Made by a program: the position numbers and the translations under genes
DNA from: an uncultured bacterium
GTDB lineage: Bacteria > Verrucomicrobiota > Kiritimatiellia > UBA8416 > CALETX01
Direction of reading: 5' to 3'
Assembly: GCA_937920455.1 (NCBI GenBank)
Contig: CALETX010000036.1
Coordinates: 1-6,901 of the forward strand
Length of the DNA stretch: 6,901 nucleotides
The notes under the pieces: model-generated
The model's input: the letters and a program-made list of their open reading frames with translations, nothing else
Databases searched by the model: none
Told to the model about the DNA's origin: nothing
In this document: positions 1 to 5,651 of the stretch, in pieces
Position numbering within the stretch: position 1 is the stretch's first letter
Layout of the letters: every line of letters begins with the position of its first letter

Positions 1-126
1 CTCCTGAACTTCTGCCGAATCCGCGGCTATGTCTCCACCGCCCGCAAGAACGGCCTTAACGCACCGGAGGCGCTCCATCGCGTGTTCCTCGGCAATCCGT
101 TCGTGCCGGCGCCCAATACCTTATGA
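1..126 (+). CDS. IS66-family transposase, C-terminal fragment
   Basis: Frame 1 is open from the left edge to a TGA at 124-126 and encodes the last 41 residues of a protein. It reads LLNFCRIRGYVSTARKNG and then LNAPEALHRVFLGNPFVP. The pattern GY(I/V)STARKNG, followed by an (D/E)AL helix and a GxPFxP ending, is the usual C-terminal tail of IS66-type (TnpC) DDE transposases, which cut and join the ends of their insertion sequence. The catalytic core lies outside the window, so whether the enzyme is intact cannot be judged. No obvious IS66 right terminal repeat could be recognised in the 300 bp that follow, so the end of the element is not placed. The family call rests on recall of tail motifs only. 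Confidence 0.8.
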   Translation, partial: LLNFCRIRGYVSTARKNGLNAPEALHRVFLGNPFVPAPNTL

Positions 127-173
127 TCCTCACCCCACGCGTCTCACCCACGTAACCACCCAACTTCTCTCAG

Positions 174-202
174 GCAGCCGTGGGGAAGCATAATGCGGCT
201 GC
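174..202. repeat. 7-bp inverted repeat near the transposase end
   Basis: GCAGCCG at 174-180 is exactly complementary to CGGCTGC at 196-202, with a 15-nt spacer. It lies 48 bp after the transposase stop codon. There is no T-run after it, so it does not look like an intrinsic terminator of the usual kind. It could be a subterminal repeat of the insertion sequence or simply a chance hairpin. Confidence 0.4.
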
Positions 203-237
203 GGATCAAACAGTTGGACAAGCCTGCCCATGCTTCA

Positions 238-246
238 TGATAGAAT
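238..246 (+). promoter_or_regulatory. Possible extended -10 promoter for the deaminase unit
   Basis: TGATAGAAT matches the extended -10 consensus TGnTATAAT at all but one base. The nearest -35-like sequence, TTGGAC at 214-219, is 21 bp away, which is too far for a standard sigma-70 promoter, so the extended -10 would have to carry recognition. A start near base 253 would give the dCMP deaminase mRNA a leader of about 180 nt containing both downstream hairpins. A second, weaker candidate is TTGCGC (356-361) with TATGAA (378-383) at 16-bp spacing. Confidence 0.3.
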
Positions 247-270
247 GCGCCCCATAGATCATTTCGTAAG

Positions 271-292
271 AGGCAAACCCCTGGGCTTGCCT
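271..292. repeat. Imperfect hairpin in the deaminase leader
   Basis: AGGCAA at 271-276 pairs with TTGCCT at 287-292. One A/C mismatch separates this outer stem from an inner CC/GG pair (278-279/284-285), with a 4-nt loop. No U-tract follows, so an intrinsic terminator is unlikely. If transcription starts near 253 the hairpin would lie in the 5' leader. Confidence 0.4.
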
Positions 293-343
293 GGTTCAAG
301 CACATGGTTCTGGCATGGCTACGGGTCGTTCTGAATTCGAGCT

Positions 344-375
344 TTTCCGAAGTGCTTGCGCTGCAGCGCCGGAAA
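344..375. repeat. Nested palindrome upstream of the dCMP deaminase
   Basis: The 12-bp sequence GCGCTGCAGCGC at 358-369 is a perfect palindrome. It is directly flanked by TTTCCG (344-349) and CGGAAA (370-375), which are also complementary, leaving an 8-nt bulge AAGTGCTT (350-357) on the 5' side. The bulge AAGTGC (350-355) is complementary to GCACTT at 398-403, and adding G349-C404 makes 7 bp, so a pseudoknot-like fold is possible in RNA. The structure ends 57 nt before the GTG start codon. It may be a protein operator or a structured mRNA leader; the sequence alone does not decide. Confidence 0.5.
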
Positions 376-421
376 TGTATGAATGGCACTCTGAAACGCA
401 CTTCAGTCTGGCGGAATTAAC

Positions 422-427
422 AGGAGG
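422..427 (+). promoter_or_regulatory. Ribosome binding site setting a GTG start
   Basis: AGGAGG, a perfect Shine-Dalgarno core, lies 5 nt before the GTG at 433-435. It settles the start of the dCMP deaminase, since no ATG in this frame occurs before codon 23. Confidence 0.85.
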
Positions 428-432
428 ACGCT

Positions 433-939
433 GTGAGGGCAAAAAAATCCGGCACACGGCAACCCCGAGAACAAAGGCCCTGCTGGGATGAGTACTTCAT
501 GGACATTGCACACGTCGTGGCGAGGCGAGCCAACTGCCTGAGGCGAAACGTCGCTGCTGTCATAGTAAAGGATGAACGGATCATTTCAACAGGCTATAAC
601 GGCACGCCTCGAGGGGTAAGAAACTGCTTCGAAGGCGGATGCAAAAGATGCGCAAGCAACCTGCCATCAGGCGCTGGTCTGGGCGAATGCGTCTGTTCGC
701 ATGCAGAGGAAAACGCAATAGCGCAGGCAGCCTATCACGGCATAGAGCTTGCCGGCGCAACGTTATATACCACGATGAGCCCATGCCTTATCTGCAGTCG
801 CATGATCATCAACGCCGGCATCAGGGAAGTCGTGTTTGAAGACGAATATCAGTTCAGCCGCGAAACTAAAAGGCTCTTCCGAGAAGCGGGCGTAAAAATC
901 CGCCAGCTCACAAGGACACGCCGCAAACCGAGTGTCTAG
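433..939 (+). CDS. dCMP deaminase (ComEB-like, zinc-dependent)
   Basis: This 168-residue protein belongs to the cytidine/deoxycytidylate deaminase superfamily. It would convert dCMP to dUMP in the cytoplasm, feeding thymidylate synthesis. The catalytic zinc site is complete: HAEENAI (H90 as ligand, E92 as proton shuttle) and PCLIC (C118 and C121 as ligands). The stretch WDEYFMDIAHVVARRANC (18-35) and GYNGTPRG (54-61) are typical of the dCMP branch. A cysteine cluster at C65, C70, C73, C86 and C88 precedes the active site and probably forms the second, structural metal site seen in some family members. The first 15 or so residues are a basic extension. GTG is chosen as the start because AGGAGG lies just upstream. 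The next gene begins 15 bp after the TAG, so co-transcription is likely. The enzyme class is clear; allosteric control by dCTP/dTTP cannot be read from the sequence. Confidence 0.95.
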   Translation: MRAKKSGTRQPREQRPCWDEYFMDIAHVVARRANCLRRNVAAVIVKDERIISTGYNGTPRGVRNCFEGGCKRCASNLPSGAGLGECVCSHAEENAIAQAAYHGIELAGATLYTTMSPCLICSRMIINAGIREVVFEDEYQFSRETKRLFREAGVKIRQLTRTRRKPSV

Positions 940-954
940 AGGCTACCCGCCGCC

Positions 955-2286
955 ATGCCAGCCGTAATTAAAATACTTGCCGTCTTCGCCGGCGTTCTGG
1001 CTCTCACGCGGCTCCGTCTGCATCTCGGCGCATCGCTGATCATGGGTGGAATCGCGCTTAACATATGGGCTGGCCTTCCCTTTTCATGCGTCGCCGCAAA
1101 TTTGTTCAAGGCAGTTGGAAATCCGGAGCTGTGGATCTTCGCCGGCATCATTGCGTTGATCGTTGAGATAGGACGTTACCTCACGGAAAAGGAGAATGCC
1201 GACGCTGTTCTCGATGGCGTGAAAAGATGGGGCGGAGAGAGAGGACGCGTTGCCACCATAATGGCCCTGCCGGCTGTGATCGGCCTGATACCCATGCCGG
1301 CCGGAGCTCTTGTCTCCGCGCCGTTTGTTCAACAGGCCGGAGGAAACGAGGAGAATCTTTCACACTGGAAAGCCGCGGTGAACTACTGGTTTCGACATAT
1401 CTGGGAATACTGGTGGCCCCTCTATCCAGGTGTCATTGTCGCGCTCTCCATCTTCGAAATGAACTTTAGAAGGTTCTTCTTAGCGGAAGCTTTCTATACC
1501 ATCGTTTCTGTCGTGGTCGGATACGTCGTTCTTGTGAAACCTCACGTGAAGCGGCTGACTGTGGAAGTGTCATCCGAACCACCTGCTGCAACCAGAGCGT
1601 GGTTAGTGCTCCTGCCGGTCGGTATAGTGGTAGGCTGTTTGTTTTTTCTGCCGTCTGTAATGGCAACTCTCTTGCCTGGTGTGGAGAAGAAACTCAGGGA
1701 CATGCTCGTTCTCCTTGCCGGCCTTGCCTGTGCAACCATATACATTGCCGCGGATGAAATTTTCCTCACCAGCAGGCGTCACACCTCCAGCACATCAAAA
1801 GCTGACGTGAAGCGGCTGAGACTATTCTCTACACAACTCAAAGCTACATCTTTGAACACCCAGGTCTCCCTTTTCGGCGTCCTGACATTCAAGGTCTTCC
1901 TCACCGAATCCGGTCTCTTGCCGAAAGCCAGCATGGAGCTGGTGGAAAGCGGTCTGCCTGTTTGGCTGGCGGTGGCGGCGCTGCCATTGCTTGCTGGATT
2001 CGTCACCGGCATCGCTATGGGGTTCACAGGGACCTCTTTTCCGATGGTGGTTGGACTAATGAATGCCCCTGGCTCAGGCCTCACACCCATGGCCACACTT
2101 GCGTTGGCCTACGGCTGGGGATACATCGGCATGATGCTTTCGCCTGTCCATCTCTGCCTGCTGACAACCAGGGACTATTTTTCATGCGAGACAGGCCGCA
2201 TAGTCCGCGCCATTCTCATTCCATTGGCTGCAATCGCGGCATGGAGCGTCGTGGCGCATATCCTTTTCCGCTCGCTTGGAGTGTGA
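955..2286 (+). CDS. DUF401-family polytopic membrane protein
   Basis: This 443-residue protein is dominated by hydrophobic segments, about 11-13 by eye, and should sit in the inner membrane. It carries signatures I associate with DUF401 (Pfam PF04165, Ion Transporter clan): GLIPMPAGALVSAP (110-123), NYWFRHIWEYWWPLYPGV (143-160), a Gly-rich segment GFVTGIAMGFTGTSFP (348-363) and YGWGYIGMMLSPVHLCLL (386-403). The paired Gly/Pro-rich re-entrant-like segments in the two halves suit a secondary transporter, but no substrate is known for the family. The start ATG lies 15 bp after the deaminase stop. Its ribosome site is weak (GAGG at 939-942, 12 nt away), so translation may depend on coupling to the deaminase. 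The last 71 bp overlap the opposing recD2 gene. A 15-bp exact direct repeat encodes VKRL in two loops (199-202 and 285-288). Confidence 0.9.
   Translation: MPAVIKILAVFAGVLALTRLRLHLGASLIMGGIALNIWAGLPFSCVAANLFKAVGNPELWIFAGIIALIVEIGRYLTEKENADAVLDGVKRWGGERGRVATIMALPAVIGLIPMPAGALVSAPFVQQAGGNEENLSHWKAAVNYWFRHIWEYWWPLYPGVIVALSIFEMNFRRFFLAEAFYTIVSVVVGYVVLVKPHVKRLTVEVSSEPPAATRAWLVLLPVGIVVGCLFFLPSVMATLLPGVEKKLRDMLVLLAGLACATIYIAADEIFLTSRRHTSSTSKADVKRLRLFSTQLKATSLNTQVSLFGVLTFKVFLTESGLLPKASMELVESGLPVWLAVAALPLLAGFVTGIAMGFTGTSFPMVVGLMNAPGSGLTPMATLALAYGWGYIGMMLSPVHLCLLTTRDYFSCETGRIVRAILIPLAAIAAWSVVAHILFRSLGV
1544..1819 (+). repeat. 15-bp direct repeat pair inside the DUF401 gene
   Basis: ACGTGAAGCGGCTGA occurs at 1544-1558 and again at 1805-1819. 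The copies are 261 bp apart, a multiple of three, and lie in the same reading frame. Both encode VKRL in basic, probably cytoplasmic loops following a membrane segment. This may be a trace of internal duplication or chance reuse of codons for a similar loop. Confidence 0.6.
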
Positions 2287-4498
2287 CGCCTCCCGCAGCG
2301 AGACGTTCCTTAAGCGTGGTCCGCCGCAGCAGGATTTCATTGTTTCGTATAGCCATGTACACGGCTTTCGGCTGCCCTACCAGACACACCAGCCTGCGCC
2401 CGCGCGTTATTGCCGTGTAAAGGAGGTTCCTCTGCAAAAGCTTGTAGTGCTGGGTGGTCAGAACAATCACCACCGCCGGGTATTCGCTGCCTTGCGATTT
2501 GTGTATCGAGCAGGCGTAAGCATGTACCAGCTCGTCAGCCTCGTCGGCGGAATATTCCACTCGGCGGCCATCGAAATCCACCGACAAGGCTCCGAACTCA
2601 GGATCCACATCCGCTATCCTCCCAATGTCGCCATTGAAGATTTCCTTGTCATAGTTGTTCCGTATCTGCATCACGCGATCGCCCACCCTGTATATGCGAC
2701 CAAATCTCTCAATGGCGGCCCCCTCCGGATTCAATGCCTTCTGCAGCAGTTCATTCAAATTTTCAGTACCGAGCACCGCTTTACGCATCGGGGTGAGCAC
2801 CTGAATGTCATTCAAAGGGTCAAATCCAAATTTACGCGGTATACGCACAGTCACCAGCTCAATGGCAATCTGAAGTATCCGTCCCGGGTCGTCTGCCGAG
2901 ATGAAATAGAAATCCGAGTCCTCGTCACGAGGCGAGGTTTCCAGTCTCTCGCCGCGGTTCACATGGTGGGCATTTCGCACGATCCAGCCGCCCTTTTCCT
3001 GGCGGAAAATCGTCTCCAGCTTTCGAAATGGAACACTGCCGGACTCAATGATATCGCGCAGCACATTTCCAGGGCCAACGCTCGGAAGCTGATCCACATC
3101 ACCAACCAGGATCAGACACGCATGATCAGGCAGAGCCGAGAGAAATGCCTGCATAAGGGGAATATCCATCATCGAGACCTCGTCCAAAATGAAAACATCG
3201 CCGGGTATGGGCGAATCCGCCCCGTGTTCAAACCGCCCGAGCCCAGGTGAGTACTTTAGCAGGCGATGCACCGTCTGGGCCTGGCGGCCGGTGGCCTCTT
3301 CCATCCGCTTCGCCGCACGCCCTGTTGGCGCGGCAAGATGCGCCTGCACGCCCTGCCGGGCAAGGATGTCCACAAGCGCCTTTATGATTGTTGTCTTGCC
3401 CACTCCAGGCCCACCCGTTATCACGCAAACCTTTTCAGACAAAGCCATTCTCAGAGCTTCAGCCTGCATCGGCGCAAACTTCAGGCCCATCACCCTCTCG
3501 GCATGGGCAATCGCGTTCGTGGTCTCAAAAGGCCTGAAACGGCGCGGCGTTCGTATCAACCGCAGGAGTTTTTCGGCCACCGCCTGCTCGGCGTTGCGAA
3601 GATCTGTCAAATATACGCGGTCATCCTCACGCACAAGCAATCCCTGCTCAACGTCATGATTCAGAGCCTCAGCAAGACGTTCGGCGGGTATTTCCAGAAG
3701 AGCCGTGGCGCTGACGATCAACTCCGCCGCCGTGCAATAGCAGTGGCCCTCCTCGCGCATGGTCTCGAGAACATGAACGATGCCCGCGCGAGCGCGCAGC
3801 TCCGAATCGCGCGCAACTCCGAGACTCATCGCCACGCGATCCGCAGTCTTGAACCCTATCCCCCACACCTCCGAACACAGGCGATAAGGATTTTCCTTGA
3901 TGACTGCTATGGATTGAGATCCATATTGTCGGTATATCCGCGTTGCGTGCGCTGTTCCGATGCCGTGCCCCTGCAGAAAAATCATCACCTCCCGAATCCC
4001 GCGATTGGCGTCCCAGGATTCCTTGATCTGCCTGCGCCTCATCTCGCCAATTCCCTCAACCTCTTCCAGCCGTTTGGATTCCTTGTCGAGGATGCGCAGC
4101 GTATCCTCTCCGAATTTTGCCACTATTCTGGCTGCGGTGACTTTGCCCACGCCCTTTATGACGCCGCTGGCCAGATACCGCTCGATGCCGCGAGCAGTTG
4201 TCGGCGCAATACATGTGATATTGGACGCCTGAAACTGAGTGCCGTATTTCCTGTGCTGCACCCACTTCCCTTCGGCCTCGATCTCCTCGCCAACCCAAAT
4301 CGCTGGACAGTTTCCAACCAGAGTTGCCAACTCATCTCTATCGACTATGCGCACACGGACAACGGTGTAATGCGTCTCCTCTGACCGATAGACAATATCC
4401 TCCACAGTCCCCAAAATACGCTCGGGTTCGCTTGCCACCACGCCAGGCGCGTCGCGATCCAATCCTCCGCCATGCGTGTGTTCGGCCTCTCGATCCAC
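2216..4498 (-). CDS. recD2: RecD2-type ATP-dependent 5'-3' DNA helicase
   Basis: This is a complete superfamily 1B helicase of the RecD2/YrrC type, 760 residues from the GTG at 4498, within the usual size for the family. RecD2 acts without RecBC, unwinds DNA 5' to 3' and helps in repair and fork maintenance. An N-terminal OB-like part (about 25-95) is followed by helix-hairpin-helix segments at 114-130 (IKGVGKVTAARIV), 146-162 and 213-227 (GIGFKTADRVA). Helicase motifs follow in order: Walker A ITGGPGVGKT (360-369), Ia APTGRAAKRM (390-399), II FILDEVSMMD (436-445), III GDVDQLPSVGPG (466-477), IV LETIFRQ (494-500), V AYACSIHKSQGSE (660-672) and VI YTAITRGRR (694-702). All key residues are present. 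The frame opens further to a TTG at 4531, but AGGAG with a 6-nt spacer favours the GTG. The last 23 or so codons run antisense through the end of the DUF401 gene, giving a tail beyond the usual ERLA ending. Confidence 0.96.
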   Translation of the reverse strand: MDREAEHTHGGGLDRDAPGVVASEPERILGTVEDIVYRSEETHYTVVRVRIVDRDELATLVGNCPAIWVGEEIEAEGKWVQHRKYGTQFQASNITCIAPTTARGIERYLASGVIKGVGKVTAARIVAKFGEDTLRILDKESKRLEEVEGIGEMRRRQIKESWDANRGIREVMIFLQGHGIGTAHATRIYRQYGSQSIAVIKENPYRLCSEVWGIGFKTADRVAMSLGVARDSELRARAGIVHVLETMREEGHCYCTAAELIVSATALLEIPAERLAEALNHDVEQGLLVREDDRVYLTDLRNAEQAVAEKLLRLIRTPRRFRPFETTNAIAHAERVMGLKFAPMQAEALRMALSEKVCVITGGPGVGKTTIIKALVDILARQGVQAHLAAPTGRAAKRMEEATGRQAQTVHRLLKYSPGLGRFEHGADSPIPGDVFILDEVSMMDIPLMQAFLSALPDHACLILVGDVDQLPSVGPGNVLRDIIESGSVPFRKLETIFRQEKGGWIVRNAHHVNRGERLETSPRDEDSDFYFISADDPGRILQIAIELVTVRIPRKFGFDPLNDIQVLTPMRKAVLGTENLNELLQKALNPEGAAIERFGRIYRVGDRVMQIRNNYDKEIFNGDIGRIADVDPEFGALSVDFDGRRVEYSADEADELVHAYACSIHKSQGSEYPAVVIVLTTQHYKLLQRNLLYTAITRGRRLVCLVGQPKAVYMAIRNNEILLRRTTLKERLAAGGVTLQASGKGYAPRRSMPRLQPME

Positions 4499-4504
4499 GA
4501 ATCT

Positions 4505-4509
4505 CTCCT
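4505..4509 (-). promoter_or_regulatory. Ribosome binding site setting the RecD2 start
   Basis: On the - strand AGGAG lies here with a 6-nt spacer (AGATTC) before GTG at 4498-4496. The upstream TTG at 4531 lacks a comparable site, so the GTG is the better start and the first 11 codons of the longer frame are probably untranslated. The site lies between recD2 and the stop of the FkbM gene (4538). Confidence 0.65.
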
Positions 4510-4537
4510 GAATCTTGCGCTTCGGTGCCAAGGTGGC

Positions 4538-5320
4538 CTACGCTTTCCGCCGACGGCAAGCGATAATCCAACCCCGTTTCCCCACCTTGTTGCGAAACGA
4601 ACAATCAAAACCCGATCGCTCCAGATGACTTACCAGATCAGAAACGCTATTTCTTGTCCATATATCCGAATGGTACAATATGAGCATGCAGCCAAATCGA
4701 GCAAGGACTTCGGCCGGCGTCGCAAGAAGAATCGGAAATTCCGCGCCCTCGCAGTTCATTTTCATAAAAGCGCACCCGGCAATGCTGTTTTGACTCAGAA
4801 AGCCCGAAAGGGACATCGCAGGGACAGTTTCCGATCGGTTCGAACCGAAGAGACGAAGCCGACGAGCCACGGTGGAGTGTCCCCAGTTGCACTGACTGTA
4901 GTTCAGCGTGCACACACCGTCGCTCTCAGCCAGAGCCGCATGATGAATGGATACATTGTCCAAACGATTGAGCGCGATGTTGATCTTTAGCAGATTGACC
5001 GACTCGCCGCACGGCTCGATCGCGAAGACCCTTCCCCGAGGAACCTTCCTCGACGCCCGGAGAACGAATGCGCCGATGTGGGCTCCCACATCAATAATCG
5101 TGTCGTCCTCCTTGGGCTGATATTCCGGAACGCCGGAGAAGTATATGTCCCTGTCAAGACTTTCAGCAATTACATCTTCATCGGATGTCCCTTTACGATA
5201 TGCCACTTCACAACCGGAAAAGGTCCCGATCGTCCACCCAGAAGGCCTGTCGGTGGATACCACTTTCCGCAAAGAACGGTATGCCGGCTTAATGAGAGAT
5301 TTGACCGTTTTAGATATCAT
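4538..5320 (-). CDS. FkbM-family SAM-dependent methyltransferase
   Basis: This protein of about 260 residues has the Rossmann-type methyltransferase fold of the FkbM family, which mostly O-methylates sugars or small molecules. Counting from the ATG at 5320, motif I is IDVGAHIGAF (76-85) for SAM binding, the second acidic residue is in FAIEP (99-103), a NYSQCNWGHST loop follows (140-150), and the family signature is KMNCEGAEFPIL (187-198). That signature usually reads K(I/M)D(V/C)EGAE, so the Asp is replaced by Asn. The N-terminus is basic and amphipathic with no clear signal peptide, indicating a cytoplasmic enzyme. ATG 5320 is preferred (GGA 10 nt upstream); an in-frame GTG at 5335 would add five residues but has no spaced ribosome site. 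The recD2 start is 39 bp downstream on the same strand. The acceptor substrate cannot be predicted, as no glycosyltransferase is adjacent. Confidence 0.9.
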   Translation of the reverse strand: MISKTVKSLIKPAYRSLRKVVSTDRPSGWTIGTFSGCEVAYRKGTSDEDVIAESLDRDIYFSGVPEYQPKEDDTIIDVGAHIGAFVLRASRKVPRGRVFAIEPCGESVNLLKINIALNRLDNVSIHHAALAESDGVCTLNYSQCNWGHSTVARRLRLFGSNRSETVPAMSLSGFLSQNSIAGCAFMKMNCEGAEFPILLATPAEVLARFGCMLILYHSDIWTRNSVSDLVSHLERSGFDCSFRNKVGKRGWIIACRRRKA

Positions 5321-5651
5321 ATTCACTTTTTCCACCCCCGCGCGACAATGCGAGAATATCCTTCACGGGCACACACTTATTGCGAAACACCCTTTTGCCC
5401 GTGAGAGACAGTTCAAACATACACCCCGCCTGGCTGCTCCGCAATCGCTGCGCCACCCGCACGGTCCCGTCAGGATCTGCTTTTGTTCCTCTGCATTCAT
5501 ATTGCCAATGCCTTCCGACACGATGACCAACAGTCAACATGGAGAACGCCACGAGTCTCCAGATATCATGATTGTGCTTCAACCAGCGCCACAAAAATGA
5601 CCGACAGCCGCCGACGTCATCAGACAGGCTCGACCGCAACATGTGATTCAC
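5310..5651 (-). CDS. Doubtful hypothetical protein filling the TPR-FkbM gap
   Basis: I do not recognise this 113-codon frame. It begins with GTG at 5651, overlapping the TGA of the TPR gene in a GTGA arrangement, and ends at TAA 5312-5310, overlapping the start of the FkbM gene. It therefore fills the gap in a same-strand gene run almost exactly. A second start, ATG at 5642, has only a weak GAG upstream. The first half has a hydrophobic stretch with an aromatic/basic flavour (WRWLKHNHDIWRLVAFSMLTVGHRVG); the second half is basic with scattered Cys. The first half faintly recalls the N-terminus of serine-acetyltransferase-like hexapeptide enzymes from polysaccharide clusters, but the expected left-handed beta-helix repeats are absent, so a degraded remnant is as likely as a gene. 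If it is not coding, the 327 bases at 5321-5647 hold no feature I can identify. Confidence 0.28.
   Translation of the reverse strand: MNHMLRSSLSDDVGGCRSFLWRWLKHNHDIWRLVAFSMLTVGHRVGRHWQYECRGTKADPDGTVRVAQRLRSSQAGCMFELSLTGKRVFRNKCVPVKDILALSRGGGKSEYDI

Larger units (their letters stand above)
127..432. other. Intergenic region between IS66 end and dCMP deaminase
   Basis: No convincing gene is present in these 306 bases. The one long open frame (144-401, - strand) has no ribosome binding site, no recognisable domain and an Arg/Ser/Cys-rich, shadow-like composition. The region contains a 7-bp inverted repeat (174-180/196-202), a 22-bp imperfect hairpin (271-292), a nested palindrome (344-375), a possible extended -10 promoter (238-246) and the Shine-Dalgarno sequence of the next gene (422-427). 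The right end of the IS66 element must lie here or be lost, but no boundary or target duplication could be identified. Confidence 0.7.

Noticed and set aside
127..300. IS66 right terminal inverted repeat
   Set aside because: I searched by eye for a CGCTTAC-like end and found none; GTAAGAGGC at 265-273 is in the wrong orientation and is only a partial match.
144..401. 85-codon - strand frame in the first intergenic region
   Set aside because: It has no ribosome site, no recognisable domain and an odd composition, and it overlaps the palindromic leader and candidate promoter of the deaminase.
2276..4384. Two long + strand open frames (2276-3250 and 3266-4384) opposite recD2
   Set aside because: They lie antisense to a helicase with every motif intact, have shadow-like His/Arg/Ser-rich composition and show no domain or ribosome site.
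5363..5500. 45-codon Cys-rich - strand frame beginning MNAEEQKQIL
   Set aside because: It is short, has a poorly spaced ribosome site, and competes with the longer 113-codon frame; no peptide family is recognised.
5593..5629. Possible intrinsic terminator after the TPR gene on the - strand
   Set aside because: The stem (5610-5629) has two interruptions, and the five-T run (5593-5597) lies 12 bases beyond it, too far for a standard terminator.
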